From: Glebionis coronaria
Taxonomy: Eukaryota; Streptophyta; Magnoliopsida; Asterales; Asteraceae
NCBI GenBank assembly: GCA_025667525.1
Contig: JANFOE010000054.1
Location: 1,890,501-1,954,500 of the forward strand
Direction: 5' to 3'
DNA length: 64,000 bases
Positions within the stretch are counted from its first letter, which is position 1. Every line of letters starts with the position of its first letter. Below, one piece after another: positions 11,463 to 24,770 of the stretch. The translations under genes were made by a program, and so were the position numbers. Under the pieces are notes generated by a model. The model did no database searches. It saw only the letters and a program-made list of their open reading frames with translations, and was not told the DNA's origin.

Positions 11463-12752
11463 GGGTTAATACACACAGAGTTTACTAAAGTTTCTTTAAA
11501 GTAACGATTTGGTTATTAAATTTTAAAAACTAACATATGGGTTACTCATGTATACGTGTGTGGTTTATTTGTTACTAAACGTTTAGAACGAGTATCCCGT
11601 CATTACTCATTGGAGGGGTTACCGGTTGCATTGCCATGTAAGATAATATGCACTTCGGTTACTAAAGTTTTCTCAAAATGTCGATTACGTTACTAAATGC
11701 TCAACCTGCAACTGAATTTATATATTTCCTATTCTTTCGAGAAAAACTATTACTTTTCGAAAAAATAAAAACTAAAAATATTTTTATAAAAGATTACAAA
11801 ATTATTTTAATTTTGAAATAAAAACTATTACTTCTTTTCACTTTTTTAAATCGAAGAAACAAATAAGTAAAAAAGATTTAAAAAATTGAAAACAAAATAC
11901 GAAAAAAAAAAGTTTAGTTTGTTTAACCTTTTTAAAAATTTGAAGAAAAAATAAAAAAAATTGAAAAATTATTCTTTTTCAGAAAAAAATTAGTATTTTT
12001 TTATGTTTTTTTAATTTGAATAAAAATTAATTTTTAAATTTTGTATAAAAAGTTAATTTATTTATATTTTTTCTTCGAAATTAAAAAAAAACTAAATGGT
12101 TTTTTTTCTTAAATTTTTTTTTCAATTTTTTATAAACTTTTTTTATTTGAATTTTTTAAAAAGGTTTAAAAACGTAAGTTTTTTTTGAAAGAAAATTTCA
12201 ATTTTTTCGATAAATATATACATATAGATTTTTTTCGAAAAATATATACATATATATTTTTCAAAATGTTATTTTTCTAGAAAAAAAAATAATTTTTTCA
12301 AATTTTAATAATTTTGTTTATAATTTCTATGAGTTTGTTTAAAATTTTTCATCGTTAAATGATGACATTAGTGATATTAGTATTTTACTCACCATACTGG
12401 TAAAGTCAGAAAAAAAAGGAAACCACGTTGGTATTTAGTAGCTTTAAGCCTTGTGTTTATTCTGGTGATTTAGTAACCTATATGTTTGTTTTGAAACTTT
12501 GGTAACGAAATCGGCACTTTAGGGAAACTTTAATAACCTTAATGTATATTAACTTTTTTTTAATGACTGTTGACTCCATGTAAGCATTCATTGACTCCAC
12601 GTAAGCATTTAACCGGTTACCAAAGGTTAAAACATTATGGGTAACCTGATTGCAGGTAAACCAAACTTCAGCAACCCATCTATTAGTTTCTAAACTTTAG
12701 TAACAAAATCGTTATTCTAAGAAAATTTTAGTAACCCCGTGTATATTAACCC
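11463..12752. mobile_element. Non-autonomous Mutator-like element with nested inverted repeats
   Basis: The ends form inverted repeats that begin GGGTTAATA and continue with GGTTACTAAAGTTT-like sequence. They are flanked by 9-bp near-duplicates at 11454-11462 and 12753-12761 (8 of 9 bases match), the TSD length expected of MULEs. A second, inner pair of the same terminal sequence lies near 11640-11700 and 12480-12555, also inverted. The interior is extremely A/T-rich and non-coding. I infer a MULE-type MITE, possibly with one copy nested within another or an internally duplicated terminus. Confidence 0.65.
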
Positions 12753-14159
12753 AATTAATAATAAAAATAATAACTCATCTTTGATTTTTATCTTTATTGA
12801 AGCATACTCATACTCTTAATACATATAAAAAAAGAGCAGGCTATGGTTATCTCTTTTAATCTTTGTATTTTTTAATTAGACGTATATAAATTTGACGTTA
12901 CGTATTCTTTTTGAGTCGTTACAAAAAAACTTAAAAGAAGGGTTATCGTGGATACTTTGTATCCCTTGGATATAAGGGGACTATCACTCACCTTCCATCT
13001 AATTTTTATCAAAGATTAATCCTTTTTTTAATTTAAAAAATGGGAATGGGCAGTTTTATCATTTTACCCCTCCCACCACACACCTCCGACCCGAGATTAA
13101 AAAAACACACACACCCACCTCTTTTTTCTTTAGTCCAAAACACACACTACTTGTTGCAGGCCAAGATTGTTACATCATCATCATCATCTCCATATTCATC
13201 GATCGATCATTAATCATCAGAGAGATGATCAAATCGATCATCAGCCATTAATTTGATGATAAATCAATACTAAATAGATCATCTCGCTATTAAATAGATA
13301 ATTTCCTTCTTATTTAGATCATGTACAATCATCACATCTTTCCTAATTTTATCTCTCAGCTTATAAATTAACGAATCATTTAAATTTACAAGCTTATAAT
13401 TAAGCTTAATGCATGCCTTATGTGAATTTATTATGAAAAATGATTCATCTCCTTCTTCATTTTATCTAACTATATTGTGTTATATAATGAGCTAACTTAT
13501 TTAGGCGATTAATGTGAATAAGCTTATTACGATAGTTATATGAATAATCAAACGAATTAGAATAGAGTTATGTGAATAAGATTATATATAGAGTTTGTTT
13601 AAGTTGTAGGATAAGCATAAGTGAGGTATGTGAATAAGCTTATTGTGCTAAAATTGTAAGCTACAATGAACACATGTATCATATATGATACCTACAAATA
13701 TCATATATGATAAATATATCATGTATGATATATGGAGGTATCATTTATGATAATTTGATAATGTGTTTGAAAACAAATACAAGCAAGTCAGTGATCTCCT
13801 AGGTTGGTAATTAAAAGTTAGTTTGTGTATGTTATCATATTTGATAATTTGGTTCAAATGTAGCTTCTGTAATATATCACATCTGGTTGAAATTTAGCTT
13901 CTGTAAGATATCACAATTGATAATCTGTTTGAAACTAAGACCAAATCTTTTTATTTGGGTATAGAAACTTGTTTTCAAATAATCTTGAAGAGCTCAATCA
14001 TCTCAAGGGCAAACAAGTGAAAACAAAGAGTCGTGAGGCCAAAGTGAGCTACAAAAACACAATGTAAAGATGTGGAACATGGGAAATCCTAGCTGAAAGA
14101 ACAAACAACAACATGAAGCTAGATATTGAATGATAGTTCTCGTTGGCCCTTTAAGATGG
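12753..14159. other. AT-rich intergenic DNA; no gene seen
   Basis: Contains CA-rich and TCATCA-rich stretches near 13080-13200 and several ATCATATATGATA palindromes near 13678-13760. I find no open frame or motif to support a gene. Confidence 0.4.
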
Positions 14160-14340
14160 CTTGGTGAGGTTGAATTCTTTTGATGGAACGAGTGTCACCT
14201 TAAAATTTTCTTTATTGAAAGTGTACGTATTTGACCTACCATCATGAGTTGTGCAACGATCAAATTGCTAGGGTCTTCCAAGAAGGATGGGACAAGCGTC
14301 CATTGGAACAACGTCACACCAAACATTATCAAAGTACTTT
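14160..14340 (-). pseudogene. Ty3/gypsy polyprotein fragment (protease-RT linker)
   Basis: The minus strand reads CDVVPMDACPILLGRP, a TAG in place of the usual Trp, then QFDR and HDGRSNTYTF, ending near KVTLVPS. This is the signature just after the aspartic protease of plant Ty3/gypsy elements (DVVPMDACHLLLGRPWQFDR-like). No LTR or other gypsy domain is visible nearby, so this is an isolated relic. Confidence 0.75.
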
Positions 14341-15369
14341 TCTATACCGTTAGAACATATCGGGCATATGATAGACTGAATATCGAGCCCATATCTTGAA
14401 AGATTTAATTGATGTTTCTGTACACAACCACATTAAAAATCTTAGAACCGCCCCTCGTGTGGGATATTACGATTTCTCTTTCTCTCGTATTTTAAATAAT
14501 TTTTGTTTCGTTGTTTTCGATAACGCAACTCTTTTTGTGTTTCTTAATTTACATGTCATGAAGTTGATTAAATGTCGTTGGTAACAACAATATAACATGA
14601 ACAAGCTAAAGTTATATTAGGACAATCTTATACTTATTAATCAATTATTAATCTTACTGATGATCAAAACTTTGAGTTTTCATTGGTCAATGTGATCTTG
14701 AGTATATACCTAATATAAGAGCTAATTAATCGACCAGAATTGAAGAGAATTCATTACTTAGTAAACGTAAGTATATTAAAGGTGAAAAATTATACTAACG
14801 GAACATGATTGTTTATTGATAATGGAACGAGGAAAAAAATAGAAAACATTTGCCAACGACATTATTAGGTTAGAATCTAACCCGCTCTCTAATACCATGT
14901 AAACATGATAAAGAATGATAAAAGTTGCATTGCGAAAAGATAAGAGTTGCATTGCGACAATTTTGACATGACTGAACATTTAAATTTTTGGTCCCAACCC
15001 ATTCGACCCTTTACTAACCTAACCGCCTATAAAAATAAGCTAAAGTGACCGTTAAAATTAAGGCTTGGAATAATATTAAGGCTTGCAAAAGATAAGCATT
15101 GCAGTCGGACAGTTTTGATATGACTAAGCATTTTACCCATTCCTGATCATGTCCAGAAATAAGATTGTATTAATGGGGAATGTAGGAAAATCAAATTAAA
15201 AGAAACAAAAGCATTTATAAAAAACAAAATTGTCATTCATTAAACATTACATAAATAAATTAAACATCATAGAGCTGATGTAATTTGAAACTTAAAATCA
15301 CAATTTAGGTGATTTTTCACCATTAAAAGACAAGTGTATATTATTATAATCCAAATCCTCTATATCATC
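14341..15369. other. AT-rich intergenic DNA; no gene seen
   Basis: Repeated phrases such as AAGATAAG-AGTTGCATTGCGA near 14935 and 15090 suggest small local duplications. No coding signal. Confidence 0.35.
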
Positions 15370-15917
15370 TGCTTCGTATTCATCTTCCTCTTCAGGCTAA
15401 GATAGAGATTCTTTTTGCAATGAACTACCAAATTCAGCGACTTCTCTCAACTCAACTTGACGACGTTCTCTTAACTCATCTTTACGCTATTTTCTGGATG
15501 CTTCAAACCTCGCATCTTCTTCTTCCTGCTCCTGTTTCCAATCTTTTTGTTGTTCAGCTTCAAATGCGTAGCACCATCCATCAGGAACATCATCCCAGTC
15601 GTTTTTTCCAGCAAGCTTTATTTTATTTACATTGTCAATCACTTCATTAACAGCGTCAATAATTTTGTTCGTGGCACCCTCATGTTGGTATTCCTTTTTT
15701 TTGTTTCCTGAAATCCATGTAATTATTAGCAATCTTACATTATAAAACAAAGCTTGCTGAGGTGATTTTAAAAAAAATTTCCTCTAAGACTTTTTTTAAA
15801 ATAAATTTAAAAACTATAAGTTAATTAAATAAAGTAATAAGAAACTTACTTATAGTCAACGTTAGTTGAAGGTTCAATGCCTGCTACTCTTACAGATCTT
15901 TTGGCTGAAAACTTCAT
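15370..15917 (-). pseudogene. Decayed acidic coiled-coil gene (unrecognised)
   Basis: A candidate first exon near 15917-15860 starts ATG and reads MKFSAKRSVRVAGIEPS before a GTAAGT donor. The next exon starts near 15711 after a TTTCAG acceptor and reads KKKEYQHEGATNKIID, then NDWDDVPDGWCYAFEAEQQ, then a highly charged segment with DELRERRQVELREV and a Glu/Asp-rich end. The two exons are one base out of phase across an A8 run. Two TAG stops occur where CAG would continue the pattern. Together these suggest a pseudogene. I do not recognise the family. Confidence 0.45.
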
Positions 15918-18900
15918 GTTTTTTTGCAAATGAATCCAAACAATATATTGAGAAATAATTTTTCAGAAATGTGATTGAAAATGGTTAAAATGGTTCAATA
16001 TTATACACCCTGAAAGGGCATATCAAAACTCACTCAGCTAATCGATTAAATGCAAATACATTAATATAATTAAGTATGCATGCTTTCATACTAAAACCAA
16101 GATTTATATAGTTTTTCAATGTAAACATGTTTTTCTATTGTGGGTAGTGTTTTAATGACATAAAAATTATCCAGTTATACTAATAATTTAGTTTATATAA
16201 ATTGGTTTAAGTTTACAAAAATACATTATCTAATTAAATTAGACGTTTTACTTTTTTAATTCTTGCTAAAATGTATTATGTACAGAATATAGCAACTTAA
16301 ATACTTTAGAAAAGTAACACAATTTTAAAAATTGCTAACATAAGCTATGGATAAAGTTGTGCATAAAGTTTTTATATTAAAGTCATGGTATTGTGTCAGG
16401 AAAATGAATTCGTTTGCACAACTTGTAGTTAAACCTATATAATGGTAAAACAAATTACACACCTCGAATGGTGTCAAATTTAAGAATTTTATAACAATGA
16501 TGATGTTAAAGACCCTCTTATATGTACACCTGCATTACACACACCTTTTTTATTTTCAATATTCCTTTTCATCTAATGTATAATCGTTAGTTGGTTTATT
16601 TATGTTTACATAATAGTCATGGTAGTTTAAGGGAGAAAAATGACGTGACTAAGTCATAGGAACATTATCAAATGTAAACTAAACTACAAAGTAACACTCT
16701 CTTCCTGATGATCTAATAACTTTGTCTTTTTGCTTAACACACAAAACCTACAAATAATATGAATCATACAAAAGCATATACTACCAAGTAATACTAAAAT
16801 AATTTGCATTCTTACGTGTAGGTCTAAAACCATACGTTTGTGCTCAAAGTTTTATAACTTGGCAATAGCGTAATTATAATGAAATGAAGAAAACATTTAA
16901 CGGTATTATTTTGGTATTCACCACTTATTTGACTTTAGTAGAAACTGAGTATAACCACTAATAGACATGAATACCAGATAATCATTCGTACAATAATTTA
17001 AAAATATACCTTCTAAACAAGAGCCGCTTATGTAATGGAAAAATAAACATGCGCATAACCTGTAAACCGGTCTTCTTCTCTTGTGTCAAATCTGATCTTA
17101 ACAACTTTACCAGCAAAACCTGCATAACGTGCAAAACGAAGAAAAATCAACTCTTCACAAATATGAACATGAACATATATAATAACGTGTGCATTCTGCC
17201 TGAACTAGAACATAGAGAATTCAAGAATGAAGAAAGCGATTATACGTAAGCTATATAAAAGTTTGTAGATACAAATTTTATTTTCTGAACTTTTTAATGT
17301 AATTTAATTTAAATAATGCGCTGAGAAAACTTATCCTCTAATTCTGGTTCTGGTCATCCCTATTTTTATCTAGGTCATCAATATATTCATCCATATCAAG
17401 TAGCTCATACATTTCCTTAATTAGTATTCATGGTGTATTTGACTGAACTTGCAAAATTTAGTTAACTGATGAGCTAAGAAAGAAATACAGACATGAAGTC
17501 ATAACCACACAATTGTTCCATTACCTCCGATGCCATGCTAATAAAAATGTAAAGCTTCAGTTATTGTCGCTCCTCTGTTGCCCTTGGCTTCTATGCAACT
17601 TATTGTCGCTCCTTGGAAGTTTGATTCCAGACCTCTACTGCCTTTATTGAACTCCAAAAACATGGAGATTTTACAAATTGCAGTTGTTCATATAATTCTT
17701 TGTTCAAATGATATATTTGTAATCGTATGTAAAAAAGTAGGAATATATCTAATAGCTAAGAAACACATGTAAGATATGGATAAGCTCATCATCTCTACCT
17801 TTCACAACCAATAAAATCTTTGAAGCGCTGAACATTGTGTTTCAGATCATACCAGATTGAATCAAACCTCCAATCATCTTAAATTCCTAAAATAATAAAG
17901 GAGAAGAGACTCAGTTACATGTCTAATTTGATACAGTAAAGCAATCGCGTGTTAAAAAGTAAATTGAAAACGCGTATAGTTACTTACTTAGAAGGTTTCA
18001 AAGCTTCTCTTAGCGCATACGAATTTTCCAATACTTTCTACATACACGAAATTATGAAATATGTTTTAATCATTCAGCTTCTGATTCAACATGATGAAGC
18101 AACAAAATTATAAGGGTTGAGACAAATACAAAGTATCGTGTCTGATTTGGGCTAGATCATGGCCGAACCATTAATAGATCAACCCGTTGGGTATTTTTAT
18201 GGATCGATGGATTCACCCATAGGATTAATTTATGTTTGAATGTTATTCTAGTTAGGAACTAAAATCATATTAAATAACAATTTAAAGTAAACCTTAAGAG
18301 CAGTGACTCCATGTGAAGGGTATGCAACATCGGAACAGATAAAGTGGGAAAAAAATGAAAAAGAGACTCAAGAGAGTACCTTTATGGCTAAGCTCACATG
18401 CTACCTTGGACTAAAATGTTGCAAGTTCAGTTGCAAAGGAAGAACGTGTCCAAATCATGCCTAATCTGACAGTAAAATACCAAATAATAAGTTAACCAAA
18501 CAGTCGATTAACAACCGATTACAAGCAGTTATAAACAATGGAATAAGTATATGCATATAAAAAATTAAAAGTAATTACCTCCAGCAATAACTGATGATTG
18601 GCCATCATTATAGGATTCTCATATACACCCGAAATTATTTGAGATTGATGAACTTCTACAAAAAATAGTAAAGAAGGCATCAAGAAAGGACTCAAACTGC
18701 TGCCCCGTGATTGAATAATCAACAAAAATATGAAATAAACATGATTAAAAATATATTGATCCTGATCATATGTTATGTTCTCGAATGAATTAGTAGAAAC
18801 TTACACCTCTAAACACAAGGTGGTCAATATCAATAGTAACTTATGGATTAGTTATATATTAATGAGTGTTATATTTGATCTTTAAATCTTTCTTCTTAGA

Positions 18901-20160
18901 ATACTATATTAAATACAAATACTTTAAAAACAAAAAGGAACTTGAGGTTCCTTGCAAAATGTGCATCAACCAAAGAATTGCTATACCATCAACAACGTAA
19001 ATGATGATTGAATTAGTAATGGGAGATTAATGCACATTGTAGACAAAATGGTCATTAAGGTTTATCTCATTAAAATGTTTGTTCTATAATTGTTAGTAAC
19101 AAAGATACCTAGTTCACAAAGCCATAAATTAGTGCTACCGTCTAAAGGTTATTCTACAGCTCCTAGTGGATTCTACTAGTCAAAAATCAATCCAGACGAA
19201 CATCATTAAAATGTTGGCATATTAATGAGCATGATAAAAACCTAAAAAAATAAATAAATTCACTTAGTATGAATAAATCATATAGGAGTTTGTGGTAATT
19301 ATTAAGTTAAGGTATCTACTTGTTGTCTTACTTGTCCCGCCACACGACAAAAGTTCTTATTGTTGTTTTACTGGTTGCTAAAAACTCACAAAAAGAGTAT
19401 CATTAGATCTACCCTTTTATATCAGTTGTGTCACTGTAAAAATTTATTCAAGCATCGTATCAAACACATGTTGTACAATAGTTTTAACTCCTAAATTATC
19501 AACTACCTACAATATTTTTTACTGCTAAATTACCAACAACAAATTGGAAAGTCCATCAAACAACAAATTAGAAAAGCTTATTCAGTCTTTCCTACAAATT
19601 ATCAACTACTTACAACATGCCGTTTTATCCTCATTTGATAATGAATCGATTTGAGAATCAATGAACATCAAGGTTAAACTTGCAGAACCTAACCAAAAAT
19701 TAATATGCTAATATTAAGGAATAGTACTTTTAAAAGTAAACAAACCTGGTTAAAATCAAATTATATATTGAATATCATGTGTAAAATAATTTAAAATAAA
19801 ATTAAAAATAAAAAAATCTGGTTAAAAATTCGTTGACACAATTGGATCATCATCATCATCAGATGGTGGTGTTTAATTTGAAATCATCAAAATCAAACTA
19901 AGCTGAATGATGGGAGAATCGAACGACAGTCAATGGATTCAAATGTTGATTTTAATTTATTTTTTAATGAAATATGCAAACAAAACGTATGGATGTGTCA
20001 AAATTTTTTAAATTATACTTATCCTATGCAATACGTTTCATACGGAGTAGTAGTAACTGGTAATTAAAGAGTAGACCGATTCAAAATTATATATGTTATG
20101 AGAGGATATTTAATGTGTTGGAGATGGTTATGAATGTAGTTTTTAAAAGGAAAACACAAA
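15918..20160. other. AT-rich intergenic DNA with isolated exon-like frames
   Basis: Two short minus-strand frames end at plausible donors: one near 17800-17880 reads DWRFDSIWYDLKHNVQRF, another near 18580-18720 reads GVYENPIMMANHQLLLE. Neither matches a family I know, and no multi-exon gene can be built from them. The remainder is AT-rich without visible features. Confidence 0.3.
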
Positions 20161-20162
20161 CT

Positions 20163-20240
20163 TGGCAAAGAGCACAGTGGTAGCATCACTGTTATGTTAA
20201 CTCATAGACCCGAGTTCGAATCCCAATGAGTAAAACATGC
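20163..20240 (+). repeat. tRNA-derived (SINE-like) pol III head
   Basis: A box-A-like AGCACAGTGGTAGCA is followed about 35 bases later by a box-B-like GAGTTCGAATCCC. The order and spacing are those of an internal pol III promoter, but the cloverleaf does not close, so a SINE or tRNA relic is more likely than a tRNA gene. Confidence 0.5.
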
Positions 20241-20547
20241 AAACGGGTGCCTGCTGATGTGGCAAGCTAATGTGCTTATGTGGATACAACCCAGCTGCTT
20301 AGGTAGATTGAAATGTGCTGACTAGGATTGCCTAAGTGGATTGGTGTGCTGAGGTGGCCTTTTGGTTATCCTGATATGTATAAAGTAAGATAAGATATTA
20401 TCTCATATTAAGTGTGATATGATAATATCAAATTAAATATAATTGATTTACTTTTAATGATATTTGATATATTTCCTATTTTATATGTTAGCATTGATAA
20501 GTATACTAACCAATGTCGTTATATAAACTATGTCATCACCTCCCTAA

Positions 20548-20568
20548 ACACACACACACACACACACA
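20548..20568. repeat. (CA)n microsatellite
   Basis: An uninterrupted run of CA dinucleotides. Confidence 0.85.
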
Positions 20569-21163
20569 AATACACAATTGAATTATTTTGGCTCTCCATC
20601 AACCTCTCTACAATAAAGTGAAACTAGTTTATGCTCTAAGGTGTTCTTTGCACCATGTCAATACCATATATAACTTCTGGTATGTTATACTCTTTCATCT
20701 TACGTATGTGATTATTATTTTATTCAAAAATCTTGTGGTATAGTTAATTTGATTTGTTCATCATTTATATTTGATGTTAATGCGTACACATAATAATTAC
20801 TTAAAAAAATGGTTATCTAAATAAGTTTTTTTTAAGGATAACATGTTTAAATTTGAAATTTAATAATTTTTTTTTAAAATGTGACGGTAGCATAAAAGAA
20901 TAAATATTATTATTTGAATACGTTTCAATTGGGTTCGATTCGCAGCTGACGACCAAGTTCAATCGGTCCCCGAACAAGGTCGACCGACTGCAACATCAGT
21001 TGTTGCTTCGAACACCAATACTGTTGCATGGAGCCAAACACCTTATTAACTATCTTCTTTATATTTCCATTTTTTGCATTTTTTTTTCATTTGTTACTGC
21101 ACTAGATATATATCTGAGGGTAAATTGGTCATTCACCACATATTTAGTCGACTCTTGTTTTTC

Positions 21164-21171
21164 CTATATAA
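21164..21171 (+). promoter_or_regulatory. TATA box of the nodulin-like transporter gene
   Basis: CTATATAA lies about 70 bases upstream of the start codon at 21239, which would place transcription start near 21195-21205. Position-based inference. Confidence 0.5.
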
Positions 21172-21238
21172 TGTCCCTACGTTTTGTTACAAGTAGACCA
21201 ATCTTACAACTCATAACGTTCACAACTAATAGCTTGAT

Positions 21239-23074
21239 ATGGTGACAGCCAACATTGGCGGCCGGTCCGAAATGAGCAGCAGCTTGGCCGTCCAAATCTT
21301 GAACGGTCGATGGTTTATGGTGTTCGCCTCGTTTTTAATCATGTCGGCCGCGGGTGCAACCTACATGTTTGGTTTCTATTCCGCGGAGATCAAAACGTCC
21401 CTCGGGTATGACCAGAGTACACTCAACTTGTTATCGTTTTTTAAAGACCTCGGTGGCAACGTTGGTGTACTTTCGGGTCTTATTGCTGAGGTTACACCCC
21501 CGTGGGTCGTGCTTTCTCTCGGATCAGTACTTAATTTTTTTGGGTACTTTATGATTTGGATGGGTGTCACTAAGAGAATTGCTAAACCAACTGTTTGGCA
21601 AATGTGTTTGTACATTTGCATAGGTGAGATTTTATTTCACTATAACTTAACTACATACAAGTATTGAATCTATACTAAATTTATACATGTGCATACAGGT
21701 GCGAATTCGCAAACATTTGCCAACACCGGGGCATTAGTGACGTGCGTAAAAAACTTCCCAGAGAGTCGAGGGGTCGTGCTAGGACTTCTAAAGGGATTTG
21801 TTGGTTTAAGTGGAGCGATTATTACACAAATTTACCATGCTGTTTATGGTGACGATCGAAGTGCTCTAATTTTGCTCATAGGCTGGCTCCCTGCGGTTAT
21901 TTCCTTTTTATTCGTACGAACAATACGAATCATGAAGGTAACTCGACAAGCAAACGAACTCAAAGTTTTCTACGATCTGTTATACGTATCTCTTGGTTTA
22001 GCTGGATTCTTGATAATAATTATCATAGCCCAAAAAGCCGTCCAATTCCCTCGGGCCGGTTATGGTGTTAGCGCTGCTGTTGTTGTTTTCCTCCTCTTTT
22101 TACCTCTATTTGTAGTTGTAAGAGAAGAGTACAATGCCCGGAAAAAGAAATTATCTTCGCTAAATGATCCGTCGCCAATAAAAATTGTCACGAATCCCGT
22201 TGTTGTCCTACCACTGCCATCAACACCACCATCACCGAAGCAAGAAAAAGAACCATCTTGCTTCAGAACCGCGTTCCAGCCACCTGAAAGAGGTGAGGAC
22301 TACACAATACTCCAAGCACTTTTCTCGTTCGATATGTTAACGTTATTTTTAGCAACAACTTGTGGTGTGGGTGGAACTTTAACAGCGATCGATAACTTAG
22401 GCCAAATTGGACAGTCTCTCGGGTACCCAGCTCGAAGCATTAGCACCTTTGTGTCACTTGTAAGCATTTGGAATTACCTAGGTAGAGTCACTGCTGGATT
22501 CGTATCCGAAATCGTACTCAAAAAGTACAAATTCCCAAGGCCACTCATGCTAACCCTAACCCTCATTTTATCTCTTGTTGGCCACCTTTTGATAGCATTC
22601 GGAGTCCCTAACTCGCTATATTTCGCTTCGGTGATTATTGGGTTTTGCTTTGGAGCTCAATGGCCATTGCTTTTCGCTATCATATCCGAAATATTTGGGC
22701 TGAAATACTACTCGACTTTATACAACTTTGGAGCGGTTGCTAGCCCGATCGGATTGTATATTTTGAACGTAAAAGTTACGGGAAACTTATACGACCAAGA
22801 AGCCGAAAAGCAGATGAGACTATTAGGGAAAGTTCGACAAGCCGGTGAGGAATTGAATTGTGTTGGAGTTGACTGTTTTAAGGTTGCATTTCTGATTATA
22901 ACGGCCGTAACTATTTTTGGTGCATTTATTTCGGTTATTTTGGTGGTTCGGACTAGAAAATTTTATGCAAGTGATATTTATAAAAAGTTCCAAGAGCAGG
23001 CCGCGAGGGCAGAGATGGAATTGGCGATGGCCGAAAACGATGGCGGTGGTAAGAAGGGAAACATGACTGCATAA
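21239..23074 (+). CDS. Nodulin-like major facilitator superfamily transporter
   Basis: Two exons, 21239-21623 and 21699-23074, are joined by a short GT-AG intron (GTGAGA donor, ATACAG acceptor) that falls inside a Gly codon and restores CIGANSQTF. The product is 586 aa. It begins with the nodulin-like domain ([50 protein letters not shown]), has about 12 hydrophobic segments, a long hydrophilic loop around residues 290-330 that includes EPSCF and a Pro-rich stretch, then the second MFS half ([40 protein letters not shown]). The tail is charged and cytoplasmic. Such proteins are membrane transporters of mostly unknown substrate, related to Arabidopsis NFD4-like proteins. There are no stops or frameshifts; it looks intact and is the best gene in the window. 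Confidence 0.95.
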
Positions 23075-24294
23075 TACAGGACATTATTATTAAGATGTAC
23101 GAATAGATATGTTGTAATGCTGTATTATAGGTATAGAAGGAATCCATTTGTAACTTGCATGTATGGGCCTGCAAACAAACAATAAGATTTGAATCAATCA
23201 ATGAACTTGCATGTCGACGTCTAGTCTGAAATGAATCTGGTTCGACAGGCTCGTGGTCCACACTTTATCCATCTTATAAGAAATTTTAGTTCAAGCACTA
23301 AATATACAGGGGTAGAGTCTCATACTCCACATGTTATCTCTTATAGTTACACCTTTTTTACATGTATCGACCCGATAATAACTTGACCGTCAAAGGTGGA
23401 ACCCGAGGCTCCGGTCTCGAGTGCACTCCTAACCGGTTTTTCTTTGTTTGCAGCACGAGTCAAGTATGGTTGTCCAGTGTAAGATGTGATTACTGGACTC
23501 GCAATTAAATGTAGAGGTTGGAGATCTGTCCACCTTAATCCGGAAAGAAAAGGCTTTTTAGAACTTGCTCCAACTACACTTATGCAACTTTCACATATTT
23601 CATGGTCATATATATACAGTTATCAAGCTACTAGTTCCAACCTTTCGCATATGTATCTGTCGGAAAATATGCATACAACTTGTGGGAATTTTGCTGTTGT
23701 GGGGGAAAGATAAAAGGTTGGTGGAACGACCAACGAATGTGGCTCTACATTGTATCAACACTTGCACTAGTCAATCTTGATGCCCTTCTCAAGTCAATGA
23801 GAGCTTCCCCAACGCGGTTTCATCATCACATCAAAGGTTTCTGAGAAAGATCTCGGAGATACAATAAAGAGGTTATCGAATTTGGTGCTACTTCACCAAT
23901 GTTTCACATTGTATCAACACTTTCACTGATCTCAGCTTTCCTAAAGGAGTAAAGCTGCTGATTGGGATTCAACCAACCACCAATCGTTTTAGTTAATTAG
24001 TTGTACAACTGATCCTGTATGGTTTGATAATTCTCATCAACATCCCTTTATACCAAGGGCTTTTACCTATTAGTCAACTACTTTAGCTATATTATCATGG
24101 TACAACAAAAAATCATGCCACGTTAATGAACAACCAAATTATCCTGCACGTATGCAATGATATTTTAAAAGCTTGTGGCATTTACCCCAGACTGTTAACT
24201 AGAAAGCTGCCATAAGGCCGAAATTGATTTTATACTCAACTTTGCCTTGTCTGTTTACCTCACTCGGTCGATGTGGGATGGGTACAAGGGAATA
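23075..24294. other. 3' UTR of the transporter, then anonymous DNA
   Basis: An AATAAG-type poly(A) signal near 23180 suits the transporter transcript. A phrase around ACATTGTATCAACACTT is repeated near 23750 and 23910. I see no supported gene. Confidence 0.4.
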
Positions 24295-24770
24295 TCAAAA
24301 TATTATTTTGCTTGCACTTTCTGCATTCTTGGTTTTAACTACTTTGCGTCTTGTACAGTAATAAGCAGTCACAAATGATTGCAACTGTGGTTCCTTAACA
24401 AGTTTTATAAGGTCAACGTCAGCACCACCAGAAGCATGGTTCATGGTTGTTGTATCCACCAACATAACCGCCACCATTACCTCTGCCGCCTCTTCCCCTT
24501 ACCACCATGGTGGTTTCTTGGATAATAGTTTCCTTGTTGGTCATTGTACTTGTTACGACCATTCTGATAGGGTCCACCTCTTCCGCCACTTCTATCTCCA
24601 TGCCCATTTCCGTAAAATCTGCCATTACCTCAACCACCCCCTCTTTGATTCTGGTGGACCTGTCGAGGTACATACTGGTCCTTGTTATCTGTACCACCTG
24701 CTTGTACATCGACTTCGACTGGATCCATTGGAACCAGAGATTCTAGGGAGTTTTCAGCTTCCGTCTCGCC
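24295..24770 (-). pseudogene. Gly/Arg-rich (RGG) protein remnant
   Basis: After a CAG acceptor at about 24771 the minus strand reads GETEAENSLESLVPMDPVEVDV, then a Gly/Arg/Asn-rich tract with GRFYGNGHG, SGGRGGPYQNGRNKYND, GNYYPRN and RGRGGRGNGGYV, then ADVDLIKLVKEPQLQSFV and a basic end. A TGA interrupts the first RGG run and two frame changes occur near 24520 and 24440. The composition is that of the C-terminal RGG region of an RNA-binding protein, but no RNA-recognition domain is visible and I cannot name the parent gene. Because of the breaks I call it a pseudogene. Confidence 0.5.

Noticed and set aside
15420..15650. Plus-strand open frame opposite the acidic remnant
   Set aside because: The minus strand gives the coherent charged protein with splice sites. 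The plus frame is its antisense shadow.
20163..20240. Functional tRNA gene
   Set aside because: A and B boxes are present but the acceptor and anticodon stems do not pair. Annotated as SINE-like instead.
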